From: an uncultured Peptococcaceae bacterium
GTDB lineage: Bacteria; Bacillota; Desulfotomaculia; Desulfotomaculales; Desulfallaceae
Direction of reading: 5' to 3'
DNA: 25,085 nt
Assembly (NCBI GenBank): GCA_913064925.1
Contig: CAJYBN010000010.1
Coordinates: forward strand, 1-25,085
Below are positions 15,720 to 22,981 of the stretch, piece by piece; position 1 is the stretch's first letter, and each line of letters starts with the position of its first letter. The notes beneath the pieces were generated by a model, which was given only the letters and a program-made list of their open reading frames with translations, was not told where the DNA came from and did no database searches. The position numbers and the translations under genes were made by a program.

Positions 15720-16607
15720 TTAGGGCCATTGCAGGGGAATGGATACTTTGTCCTGCACACTGCCGTCTATGGGGCTGGTCCAGTACACTTCCAGCGTGCC
15801 TTCGCCAGCGGGGGGCGGTTCGTACTTCAGGCTCGTTTCAAAATCTCCCCGCTCCGGTGCGGCCGCCGAAGCCGTGGTATGGCTTTCCGCCAGCACATTG
15901 CCCTGGCCATCCAACAATCGTATGTTCACAGTTCCCTCGAAGACCCGGGCACTTCCCTTGACCAGCAAGGGAACGCTGGCTATTTGGTTCGGTGAGGGGT
16001 GGGTGACCCATATGGCGGGTTCGTAAACCTTGGACAGGTTTCTGGTGAACGGCTGCTCGTACAGGCCGATGTGCCCCCACCAGTCGCGCGCCCTACCATC
16101 TACTTTTCCTTCCACCTGGAAGGCTACCCTTTCGATGCTGGGAAACTCGGTCAAGGTATTGACTATGCTTTGTATGCCCAGCGCCTCCCCGCTGGATCCG
16201 ACGTTGGTGTTGTTTAAGACTGCTTCGTTAAAGTTAACCGTTGCCAGTCCCTTTTCTATGTTTATCCCCAACACCTCGGTGCCGGGGGGAAATATGCTTT
16301 TTTCGTCGTTAATCAGTTCCTGCAGTGCTGCCTTGGCAACCTGCTTGGTGTGGGGAATGGTTTGTATTTCCCTGACCATGTACGCATCATCAGCGGTAAA
16401 TTTTACAAAATAAAGGGCCAGGCTGATGTCTTCTTCCTGTTTTTTTTGTTCTCTCTCGCTGGCCTTTGCTTCCTGTTGCATTACGTTTTCGTCACCGCTT
16501 GATTTTTTAGCGGTTGAACAGCCGGAAGCCATCACCAGGGCCATAAAAAACACCAAAATCGACAATAGTACCCCCGGGGATAGAAAGTTACGTCTGCATG
16601 AACTCAT
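15720..16607 (-). CDS. GerMN-Gmad2 domain lipoprotein (GerM-like)
   Basis: The 295-residue protein starts at ATG 16607 after AAGGAAGTGGG. The signal ends in a lipobox (VMASGC, lipid Cys30) and is followed by a charged Gln/Lys/Glu linker (~35-60). Residues ~62-170 match the GerMN domain (LYFVKFTADDAYMVREIQT, ELINDEKSIFPPGTEVLGIN, LATVNFNEAVL). Residues ~195-290 match the Gmad2 Ig-like domain (IWVTHPSPNQIASVPLLVKG... LEVYWTSPIDGS). In Bacillus, GerM has GerMN domains and is needed for sporulation and germination, in the mother cell-forespore channel region; this combination is a common relative. It is followed by the 52-residue membrane protein on the same strand. Confidence 0.9.
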   Translation of the reverse strand: MSSCRRNFLSPGVLLSILVFFMALVMASGCSTAKKSSGDENVMQQEAKASEREQKKQEEDISLALYFVKFTADDAYMVREIQTIPHTKQVAKAALQELINDEKSIFPPGTEVLGINIEKGLATVNFNEAVLNNTNVGSSGEALGIQSIVNTLTEFPSIERVAFQVEGKVDGRARDWWGHIGLYEQPFTRNLSKVYEPAIWVTHPSPNQIASVPLLVKGSARVFEGTVNIRLLDGQGNVLAESHTTASAAAPERGDFETSLKYEPPPAGEGTLEVYWTSPIDGSVQDKVSIPLQWP

Positions 16608-16699
16608 TGTCCCACTTCCTTTGTCGGGTATATTATTAGTATATCATTAAAGCTGTCTATTTGCCATTGATACCACGACACCCAGGGGAAAAAAGACAA

Positions 16700-16721
16700 C
16701 CCCGGTCAACGAATACCGGGG
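16700..16721 (-). terminator. Terminator of the 53-aa protein gene
   Basis: CCCCGGT and ACCGGGG form a 7-base-pair stem. Read on the minus strand it is followed by TTGTCTTTTTTC. Confidence 0.8.
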
Positions 16722-16729
16722 CGGATGCT

Positions 16730-16891
16730 TTAATCATAAGGAATATATTTATGGTGATCGGTCACTTTCCCGTCCGCCAAGTATTCGACATGTTTTATGG
16801 CCTTTTTGATGGGATTGGCAAAAATGCCGGAAGCAATGCCAATGACGGCGAGAATGCCCATGCCGATGTAAAGCGGCGTCCAGTTATCCAT
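16730..16891 (-). CDS. Small single-helix membrane protein (53 aa)
   Basis: The start ATG 16891 is fixed by AAAGGGGGAG about 8-10 bases upstream; the frame itself extends to 16942. The peptide has an N-terminal hydrophobic helix (PLYIGMGILAVIGIASGIFA) and a charged tail with three adjacent or spaced histidines (KHVEYLADGKVTDHHKYIPYD). No family is recognised. It is a short unit with its own terminator, between rnpB and the GerM-like gene. Confidence 0.65.
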   Translation of the reverse strand: MDNWTPLYIGMGILAVIGIASGIFANPIKKAIKHVEYLADGKVTDHHKYIPYD

Positions 16892-17016
16892 AATAAGCTC
16901 CCCCTTTCCGGCTATCGGCACGATTTTTTTAAAATGTACCACTTAGTTGGCGTATTAGTCAATATTTATCCCGGCAATTGATTTTTCCTGTCCGTCGCTC
17001 CGTGCGGGCAGCACGG

Positions 17017-17046
17017 TTGCCAAGGCAACTAAAAACAGTGTATAAT
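17017..17046 (+). promoter_or_regulatory. Sigma-A promoter of rnpB
   Basis: TTGCCA at 17017-17022 and a perfect TATAAT at 17041-17046, spaced by 18 bases. The start of transcription would fall close to 17053-17058, where the RNA begins. Confidence 0.8.
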
Positions 17047-17057
17047 AATGCAAAGTG

Positions 17058-17421
17058 ACCGGAGTACGGCGGACAGCCGCTGCCGGCCCGTTTAGCGCGG
17101 GACGGTAGAGGAAAGTCGAGACACGCACACCGGGCGGCGCGTTACAACGCCGGCGGTGTAGTACGGCGCCCGGCGTAAGCCGGGGCAGGGCGACCTGACG
17201 ACGGCGAAAAAAACCCACCGGGTTTTGAGTAGCCATAAAGTGCCACAGAAACCAGGTCACCGGGCAACCGGTGAGTGCAAGGGTAAACTCCGCCAGCGTG
17301 CAACCCAAATAGGCGGTCTTTGAACCGCGGGTAGGGGCGCCCCCTCTACGGGGGAGGCAGGCTTGGCCTGCCTAGATAGATGGCTGTCGAAACAGAATCT
17401 CGCTTACGGCCGTGCTCCGGT
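17058..17421 (+). ncRNA. rnpB: RNase P RNA (class A)
   Basis: This is the catalytic RNA that trims the 5' ends of tRNA precursors. The two ends pair as helix P1: ACCGGAGTACGGC (17058 on) with GCCGTGCTCCGGT (to 17421). Conserved core blocks are visible: GAGGAAAGTC near 17109, AGTGCCACAGAAA near 17239, and ACAGAATCTCGCTTA near 17392. The 364-base length fits. Central helix P4 uses CGAGA (5') with TCTCG (3') where many bacteria have CCGGG/CCCGG, so the pairing is kept by matched changes on both sides. Promoter and terminator flank it. Confidence 0.93.
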
Positions 17422-17433
17422 TGGTAAAATTAC

Positions 17434-17474
17434 AAAGGCCCTTTACCACAATTAAGGGTATAAGGGCTTTTTAT
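17434..17474 (+). terminator. Rho-independent terminator of rnpB
   Basis: AAAGGCCCTT pairs with AAGGGCTTT (one bulged G), followed by TTTAT. Confidence 0.75.
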
Positions 17475-17717
17475 TTATGGCGGTGGATATTATTTCAGAA
17501 TTTTCACACTTGGTTATTGACAATAATTTTGCCCGTAAGCTAAACTTAAGATAGCAAGTTAGTGACCTCTTCTTTATCTGGCATATCTTACCAGATAAGA
17601 GTTGTTGTACATGCTGTGCAAGAAAGACATGTTCTCTCCGGTCCGACTGCAGCCAAGGGTTGATCACATTCTGGACCTGGTGCTGCGGGGAACAGCAAGG
17701 AAGGGAACAATTAATTT
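17475..17717. other. Intergenic region between rnpB and the SCP2 gene
   Basis: No supported gene is present. A perfect inverted repeat TTATCTGG-N9-CCAGATAA lies at 17574-17598. It may be an operator or a hairpin; there is no T-run. Nothing else is recognised. Confidence 0.45.
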
Positions 17718-17747
17718 TTGACCAGTTTCTGAATGAGAGTTCATTCA
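17718..17747 (+). promoter_or_regulatory. FadR-like (TetR family) operator over a putative promoter of the SCP2 gene
   Basis: TGAATGAGAGTTCATTCA at 17730-17747 is a perfect 7-base inverted repeat with a 4-base spacer. It fits the operator pattern of Bacillus subtilis FadR (TGAATGA-N4-TCATTCA), a TetR-family repressor of fatty-acid degradation released by long-chain acyl-CoA. A possible -35 (TTGACC, 17718-17723) overlaps its left side, while the -10 is poor. The position, 75 bases before the SCP2 start, fits repression. No regulator gene is in the window. Confidence 0.7.
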
Positions 17748-17760
17748 TTTAACTAGCAGG

Positions 17761-17789
17761 AGGCCCCGGCACCGCGTAAGTGCCGGCCT
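17761..17789 (+). other. GC-rich hairpin in the SCP2 leader
   Basis: AGGC-CC-CGGCA and TGCCG-GCCT form a 9-base-pair stem with two bulged Cs, ending 33 bases before the GTG start. No T-run follows, so it is probably a stabilising or regulatory leader structure rather than a terminator. Confidence 0.45.
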
Positions 17790-17821
17790 AATACATAATT
17801 TTAAAAAGGAGGAATCTGTTA

Positions 17822-18142
17822 GTGAGTTTAAAAGAAGTTTTTGCGGGATTGCAGGAAAAGATTAATGCCGATCCGTCTAAAATGGCGGGCGTCACGGCAA
17901 CCTACCAGTTCAACTTGTCCGGCGACGACGGCGGGGAATATAATATCGTTTTCACCGACGGTGCCGGTAAGGTCAATGAAGGTGCTGCGGATAATCCCGA
18001 TATTACCATTTCCATGGATGCCGGGGACTTCAAAGACCTGGTAAACGGTAAACTGGATGCCATGGGTGCCTTCATGTCCGGCAAGTTGAAAGTGCAAGGC
18101 GACATGTCGCTAGCTATGCGTTTGCAATCTCTGCTGGGGTAA
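17822..18142 (+). CDS. SCP2 sterol-binding domain protein (lipid/acyl-CoA carrier, 106 aa)
   Basis: GTG 17822 follows AAGGAGG with 8-9 bases spacing. The whole protein is one SCP2 domain: an N-terminal helix (LKEVFAGLQEKINADPSKM), central strands (TYQFNLSGDDGGEYNIVFTD), then PDITISMDAGDFKDLVNGKLDAM-type residues and the GKLKVQGDMSLAMRLQSLL ending typical of the family. SCP2 domains form a hydrophobic tunnel for fatty acyl-CoA or other lipids. Stand-alone small copies are common in lipid-degrading anaerobes. The FadR-like operator upstream and a CoA-transferase 200 bases downstream support a role in acyl-CoA metabolism. It ends in its own hairpin. Confidence 0.9.
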   Translation: MSLKEVFAGLQEKINADPSKMAGVTATYQFNLSGDDGGEYNIVFTDGAGKVNEGAADNPDITISMDAGDFKDLVNGKLDAMGAFMSGKLKVQGDMSLAMRLQSLLG

Positions 18143-18149
18143 CTTTTTT

Positions 18150-18178
18150 GCCGGAGGGGCCATTCCCCTCCGGCTTAT
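18150..18178 (+). terminator. Hairpin terminator after the SCP2 gene
   Basis: GCCGGAGGGG and CCCCTCCGGC form a perfect 10-base-pair stem with loop CCATT, followed by TTATTAAT. The tail is weaker than usual. Confidence 0.7.
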
Positions 18179-18182
18179 TAAT

Positions 18183-18202
18183 AGTACACGTGAGTACACG
18201 TG
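18183..18202 (+). repeat. Tandem 10-base repeat AGTACACGTG x2
   Basis: Two exact copies stand side by side in the gap before the CoA-transferase gene, each with the palindrome CACGTG. It could be a regulator site for the downstream gene or chance. Confidence 0.45.
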
Positions 18203-18358
18203 CTGCAGTATTTCAGAAAAATTTAAAAATTTAACAAAAAATGTAAAATCATCGAGCACCGCCATCATCGAGAGGTTGAATTCCATAACGAAGGGAACGG
18301 GACCTGGGATGTGGAAATAATGGAAAGATAAGATAATCCAATCTAAGTGGGTGATGAA

Positions 18359-19525
18359 ATGCTCAAAGATGTTCGCGTGCTCGATCTTTCCCGGCTGCTG
18401 CCCGGACCGTACGCTTCCATGCTGCTGGCCGATTTAGGCGCCGAAGTGATCAAGGTGGAGGAACCGAGCACCGGCGACTACATGCGCCACTTTATGCCCC
18501 AGGTGGATGGGCTAAGCGTGTTTTTTCTGGCTGTAAACCGCAATAAAAAAAGCATTACCTTAAACCTGAAAAAAAAACGGGGCAAGGAGTTATTCAAAGC
18601 GCTGGTCCGGCAGGCCGACGTTATATTGGAGGGTTTCCGGCCGGGGGTGATGGAGAGTTTGGGATTGGGGTACGAAGCTTTAAAGGAATTGAACCCGGGC
18701 ATCGTTTATTGTTCCCTTTCTGGTTACGGGCAGGACGGCTCCTACCGGGCACGGGCGGGGCACGATATCAATTACCTCTCGGTTAGCGGCGTATTGGGTA
18801 TCACTGGGGTAAGGGGAGCCCAGCCGGTGGTACCTGGAGTGCAGGTGGCTGACCTCACCGGCGGCATGTTTACCGTAATCGGCATTTTGTCGGCCCTTTG
18901 GCGGAAACAACGGGAAGGCCGGGGAGCCTACCTGGATGTTTCCATGACCGACGGGTTGTTTTCCTTGATGTCCATTCACTTGGCTAATTTTATGACCACT
19001 GGGGCACCGGCGGTAAGGGGGGACATGATGCTGTCCGGGGCGCTGACCTGTTACAACGTTTACCGCACCAAGGATAACGGCTACGTAGCACTGGGCGCAT
19101 TGGAAGCCAAGTTTTGGCATAACTTCTGCCAGGCCCTGGGACGCGATGACTTGGTAGCGGGACACCTGTCCCCGGCCAGGGAGGACGACCCGGTGTACCG
19201 CGAAGTGAGGGATATTTTCCTGTCCCGCACCGTTGCGGAATGGGCGGCGTTTGCCGAAACCGTAGACTGCTGCCTTACCCCGGTGGAGAGCGTCGAGCAA
19301 GTGATTGACGGGCGCTACGCCCGCGAGCGCGGCATTTTTCTGGATGTGCCTCATCCAGAGGGAGGCACGGTGCGCCAGGTACGCAACCCGCTGGTCTTTT
19401 ATGGAGAAGAAGTAAGCCGGCCAGCCCCTCCCCCGAAGCTTGGCCAGCACAACCGGGAGATATACGGGAGCTTGGGTTTGCGCGAAGAAGAACTGGCGTT
19501 ACTGCAGCGGGAGGGAGTTATTTAG
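18359..19525 (+). CDS. Family III CoA-transferase (CaiB/BaiF)
   Basis: Enzymes of this family move coenzyme A between carboxylic acids. ATG 18359 is preferred to GTG 18347 because GGGTGA lies 5-8 bases before it, giving 388 residues. The N-terminus VRVLDLSRLLPGPYASMLLADLGAEVIKVEEP is the family hallmark. EGFRPGVMESLGLGYE and SGYGQDG...GHDINYLS follow. The likely catalytic aspartate is Asp165 in VADLTGG, the position used by formyl-CoA transferase. The C-terminus (FYGEEVSRPAPPPKLGQHN) is complete. Substrate cannot be read from the sequence; the neighbouring SCP2 gene suggests a lipid, bile-acid-like or fatty acid. A GATGAAATG context and no terminator before it leave open a shared transcript with SCP2. 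Confidence 0.93.
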   Translation: MLKDVRVLDLSRLLPGPYASMLLADLGAEVIKVEEPSTGDYMRHFMPQVDGLSVFFLAVNRNKKSITLNLKKKRGKELFKALVRQADVILEGFRPGVMESLGLGYEALKELNPGIVYCSLSGYGQDGSYRARAGHDINYLSVSGVLGITGVRGAQPVVPGVQVADLTGGMFTVIGILSALWRKQREGRGAYLDVSMTDGLFSLMSIHLANFMTTGAPAVRGDMMLSGALTCYNVYRTKDNGYVALGALEAKFWHNFCQALGRDDLVAGHLSPAREDDPVYREVRDIFLSRTVAEWAAFAETVDCCLTPVESVEQVIDGRYARERGIFLDVPHPEGGTVRQVRNPLVFYGEEVSRPAPPPKLGQHNREIYGSLGLREEELALLQREGVI

Positions 19526-19545
19526 AAGGGCCAACCGGACAGCGG

Positions 19546-20085
19546 TCAGCCCTCGACCGCCTGTATGGGCAGGTTATTTTCCTCGCGGTAGCGTGAATCA
19601 TCCACTATCAAGTCGCGAATGCACGGGTCTTGCAGCAGCAGCTTCCATACTTTTTTTACCGTGCTGACGAATTGCTGTTGCAACTTGATTTGCCGGGTAA
19701 TCAGCGGGCAGGTGTACGGCAGGTGCATGGTTTCATATATGAGCAGCATGCTGCCGTCCTTTTGTAAGTGCGGCACCAGGGGAAAGAGGCGGCAGGCCAG
19801 GGGCCGCTTATCTCTGGGACAGGTCCCCGTGCAGCGGACGAAATAAACCGGGTCGGGCCAGGAAGCCGGAAACAACTGCTCCGCCGGGTTTTGTTCTTCC
19901 CAGGTAAGCCAGCTTTCCCGGCGGGTAAACATGGTTTCTTCTCCCGGGAAAAGGTAAATGCCCAGGTCGCTGTCCCTGCCGGGCTGGCAACAAGCCCGGC
20001 CGCATAAAGTTCCACAGTCTTCCGCCAGGGGAGTGACCCGGTGAGTGATGTCATAGAGGTAATGGTAATCCTTGCGCTTCAGCAC
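19546..20085 (-). CDS. Cysteine-rich YkgJ-like protein (putative zinc/iron cluster)
   Basis: The 179-residue protein starts at GTG 20085 inside GTGCTGA, where the TGA is the stop of the upstream HD-GYP frame, so translation is probably coupled. Cysteines cluster as CGTLCGRACCQ (residues ~24-34), CTGTCPRDKRPLACRLFP (~85-102) and a further Cys in YTCPLI. This pattern, including CRLFP, resembles the YkgJ-type putative zinc- or iron-chelating family, whose function is not settled. The C-terminal third is helical. It runs convergently to the CoA-transferase with only ~20 bases between stops and no obvious terminator. Confidence 0.65.
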   Translation of the reverse strand: MLKRKDYHYLYDITHRVTPLAEDCGTLCGRACCQPGRDSDLGIYLFPGEETMFTRRESWLTWEEQNPAEQLFPASWPDPVYFVRCTGTCPRDKRPLACRLFPLVPHLQKDGSMLLIYETMHLPYTCPLITRQIKLQQQFVSTVKKVWKLLLQDPCIRDLIVDDSRYREENNLPIQAVEG

Positions 20086-20466
20086 GGGCGACCACCGGCG
20101 AAACTCGCAGTCATGGTTTTTTCCCGCAGCATTGCGGCTTCCCAGTAATTATCCAGCAGCAGCTGCACTATGTCTCCGTCAATGCTTCCCTCCCTGGCCA
20201 TGTCACCCAGGATTTTTTCCACCCGGCGCCGGCCTAGGCTTTCCCGGTAGGGACGGTTTTCAACCAGGGCGTTGAATATGTCGGCTATGGCCATAATCCT
20301 CGAGCCCAGGGGCAAGTCGGCTCCCTTAATGCGGAAGGGGTAACCTTGCCCGTTGATTTTCTCGTGGTGATAAGAAGCCCACCGGTTGATTTCCTCGAAA
20401 CCATCGATCATGCCCAGTATCTGGTGGGTAATATAGGCGGCGGTGCTGTTTGGTTTTCCTTTCGTC

Positions 20467-20495
20467 AGTATAATCGAGTTTGCGTAGCAGAGCAA
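20467..20495 (-). promoter_or_regulatory. Possible promoter within the HD-GYP remnant
   Basis: On the minus strand, TTGCTC (20490-20495) and TATACT (20467-20472) are exactly 17 bases apart, followed by AAAGGA. It could drive the remnant and the coupled Cys-rich gene. Confidence 0.45.
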
Positions 20496-20556
20496 TACTA
20501 GATCACCGTCTTTCGTTGCGGCGCGGTGGCGTAAAACGGGGTACTGGTCCGGCCGG

Positions 20557-20592
20557 CAAAAAACTGCAGCCTTTTTAGGATGCTGCAGTTTT
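20557..20592 (-). terminator. Rho-independent terminator of ftsK/spoIIIE
   Basis: AAAACTGCAGC and GCTGCAGTTTT form an 11-base-pair stem. On the minus strand the T-run TTTTTTG ends it. The ftsK stop codon lies in the loop region. Confidence 0.85.
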
Positions 20593-22839
20593 GGTTTCCT
20601 GATTTTCGTTGTTTTCAAAAGCCTGGCGGTACTGTTCCATGGTCATTAACACGGCGCGGGGCTTGCTGCCTTCGAAGCCGCCCACTATGCCCCTCCGTTC
20701 CATGATGTCCACCAGCCTGGCGGCCCGGGAATATCCAATATGTAGCCTGCGCTGCAGCATGGAAATGGATGCTGTACCGCTTTCGATGAATATTTTGGCC
20801 GCCTGGGGCAGCAGCTCATCGTATTCCTCGGTTTCCGCGGCATCCCCCCCGGGCTGTTCCTTGAGCACTTCTTCGTTGTAAATCGGCCGGGCCTGGTCTT
20901 TTAAGAAATCCACTATGTTTTCCACGTCCCGATCGGACAGGTATGCGCCCTGTACCCGAACCGGTTTGGCGGCGCCAACGGGGTAAAAGAGCATATCCCC
21001 CTTACCCAGCAGTTTTTCTGCACCTCCCATGTCTAAAATGGTGCGCGAGTCCATGTGACTGGAAACCGCAAAAGATATGCGGGAGGGTATGTTGGCTTTA
21101 ATAAGCCCGGTGATCACGTCCACCGACGGGCGCTGAGTGGCCACCACCAGGTGTATTCCGGCCGCCCGTGCCATCTGGGCCAGGCGGCAGATGGAGTCCT
21201 CGACGTCGGCCGGGGCTACCATCATCAAGTCGGATAGCTCGTCTATAATGACTACGATGAAGGGTAACGGGCTTTGCCCCGGCTCGGCTTGTTCTTCGTT
21301 GAACAGGGCGTTGTAACGGGTGATGTCTCTGACTCCGGCCGCGGCAAACATGTCGTAGCGGGACTCCATTTCTCGTACTGCCCAGCGCAAGGCGCCGGCG
21401 GATTTTTTGGCATCGGTGACTACGGGGCTAACCAGGTGCGGAATGTCGTTGTAGTTGGCCAGCTCCACCATTTTAGGGTCAACCATTAGAAACTTGACTT
21501 CGTCGGGCGTGGCTTTAAACAATATACTGCAGATGATGGTGTTGATGCACACGCTCTTGCCGGAGCCGGTGGCGCCCGCTATGAGCAGGTGGGGCATTTT
21601 GGTCAGATCGGCCACCACGGGAGAACCGGCTATATCTTTGCCCAGCGCAATGGTAAGCCTGGACGGCGAGCCGGTGAATTCCTTGCACTCCAGAAGCTCC
21701 CGCAGCGTAACGGTGGCTATCTCGCCGTTGGGAACTTCTATACCCACCGCCGCCTTACCCGGTATGGGGGCTTCTATGCGCACGCCGGTGGTGGCCATGC
21801 CCAGGGCAATGTCGTCCGCCAGCCCTACGATTTTGCTGACCTTTATACCGGGCGGCGGCTGTAACTCATACCTGGTTATGGAAGGCCCTACTGCAACGTT
21901 TGTTACCCGGGCCTTAATACCAAAGCTGTCCAGGGTTTGTTCAAGAACTTTGATTTTTTTATTAATGTCCTTAACACCGTTGTTTTTTCCCCGGTCGGCC
22001 GGGGGCGCCAGCAGCGATAGAGGGGGCAGGTGGTAAACCTTGGCGCCGGGAGTGTTATCAGCCGGAGGCCGGGGCACTGTTTCGGGCTGGTTATCCTGGG
22101 CCCTAACATCCGTTTCATTCGCTTCGGCCGCGGGATTCGCGGTCGCTGCCGGGCGCGTAATCTCAACCACCGGCTCTCCGGAGAATTCCGGCAAAGGCAG
22201 AGGTTCCTGTTCTTCCTCCTCGGTATCATTATCATTATGCTTGCGGCTTGACCGGCGGCCGGCGTTACCTTCTTCTTCTTCCACTTCCACGAACAAGAAG
22301 TTAACGGTCAACTCCCAAGCCTTTTTAAAAACTCTTTTTAACCTGGCCCAGCAGGTGGCTAAAAGTTCTTTAAAAGATACGCCGGTGCACAGCACGACTC
22401 CCACCGCCACTAGGAAACCAAGGATGATATAAGTACCCACGGCGCCGAAACAAAATTTGCAGGCGTAACCCAGGGCGGCGCCCGTTAAGCCCCCGCCGCG
22501 GCCTTGCAGGCCGGCAGAAAAGGATTCGGACAAGGGAATGTGCCTGTGCAGAAAGATCTGCAAGCTAGCGAATAAAAGGGCCAGACCCTGAAAACGCCGG
22601 TTTAGCTGCCACTTGTCGCGGCGCATTAATTTTAAGCCCAACAAAAAGGCCAGCAGCAAGAACATGATATAACCGGAACCGGCCAGTATGATTAAGCCCT
22701 GCTTAAAAAATAGTCCTACTTTGCCCACGGCGCTGGTAAAGATGCTGGCCGTTCCGAGAAGCGCAAGGGCGATGATGGCCAGGCCGGCTATGTCCCATTT
22801 AATGTCACTTTTCGGCCTTTTTCTGGCTTGCTTTGCCAA
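20575..22839 (-). CDS. ftsK: DNA translocase FtsK/SpoIIIE
   Basis: This is a membrane-anchored hexameric motor that pumps chromosomal DNA through a closing septum; in spore-formers the family member SpoIIIE moves DNA into the forespore. The start is TTG 22839, with CAGGAGGG about 8 bases upstream, giving 754 residues (the frame opens at 22932). Residues ~10-165 contain the four-helix membrane anchor. A low-complexity acidic/proline linker follows (~200-290). The motor has Walker A GATGSGKS at ~423-430, PLPFIVVIIDELSDLMM (Walker B) near 525, and MARAAGIHLVVATQRPSVDVI. The C-terminal winged-helix gamma domain (ESGTASISMLQRRLHIGYSR... DIMERRGIVGGFEGSKPR) reads KOPS/SRS DNA. The sequence does not separate FtsK from SpoIIIE. 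Confidence 0.96.
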   Translation of the reverse strand: MAKQARKRPKSDIKWDIAGLAIIALALLGTASIFTSAVGKVGLFFKQGLIILAGSGYIMFLLLAFLLGLKLMRRDKWQLNRRFQGLALLFASLQIFLHRHIPLSESFSAGLQGRGGGLTGAALGYACKFCFGAVGTYIILGFLVAVGVVLCTGVSFKELLATCWARLKRVFKKAWELTVNFLFVEVEEEEGNAGRRSSRKHNDNDTEEEEQEPLPLPEFSGEPVVEITRPAATANPAAEANETDVRAQDNQPETVPRPPADNTPGAKVYHLPPLSLLAPPADRGKNNGVKDINKKIKVLEQTLDSFGIKARVTNVAVGPSITRYELQPPPGIKVSKIVGLADDIALGMATTGVRIEAPIPGKAAVGIEVPNGEIATVTLRELLECKEFTGSPSRLTIALGKDIAGSPVVADLTKMPHLLIAGATGSGKSVCINTIICSILFKATPDEVKFLMVDPKMVELANYNDIPHLVSPVVTDAKKSAGALRWAVREMESRYDMFAAAGVRDITRYNALFNEEQAEPGQSPLPFIVVIIDELSDLMMVAPADVEDSICRLAQMARAAGIHLVVATQRPSVDVITGLIKANIPSRISFAVSSHMDSRTILDMGGAEKLLGKGDMLFYPVGAAKPVRVQGAYLSDRDVENIVDFLKDQARPIYNEEVLKEQPGGDAAETEEYDELLPQAAKIFIESGTASISMLQRRLHIGYSRAARLVDIMERRGIVGGFEGSKPRAVLMTMEQYRQAFENNENQETKTAAS

Positions 22840-22981
22840 GTGGAAGCCCTCCTGCGGCAAAATTCGAGGAAAATCTCTTCTAGAGCTTACCATAAAATGG
22901 TCGAAAGGGCAAGACAGCGTGCGGCGAGGCATTTGGTGGAAAGTTTGAAACTATATATGGCAGGATTTTAGTGCCTGTGGG

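Larger units (their letters stand above)
20079..20618 (-). pseudogene. HD-GYP phosphodiesterase, 5'-truncated (C-terminal half only)
   Basis: From about 20447 downwards the frame reads HQILGMIDGFEEINRWASYHHEK, INGQGYPFRIKGADLPLGSR and IMAIADIFNALVENRPYR, the second half of an HD-GYP domain (c-di-GMP phosphodiesterase type). The first half, with the HD metal-binding pair and HDIGK motif, is missing; residues before 20447 do not match and run through the ftsK terminator. The true start is unclear: ATG 20411 is possible. The product would lack essential metal ligands. The TGA stop overlaps the start of the Cys-rich gene. Translation may persist only to couple that gene. Confidence 0.6.

Noticed and set aside
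16955..17308. 117-codon minus-strand frame
   Set aside because: Overlaps the structured rnpB RNA and its promoter and resembles no protein family.
17452..17748. 98-codon minus-strand frame
   Set aside because: Begins inside the FadR-like operator, has no ribosome site, crosses the rnpB terminator and matches nothing recognised.
18680..19450. 256-codon minus-strand frame
   Set aside because: Antisense to the intact CoA-transferase gene; no recognisable motif.
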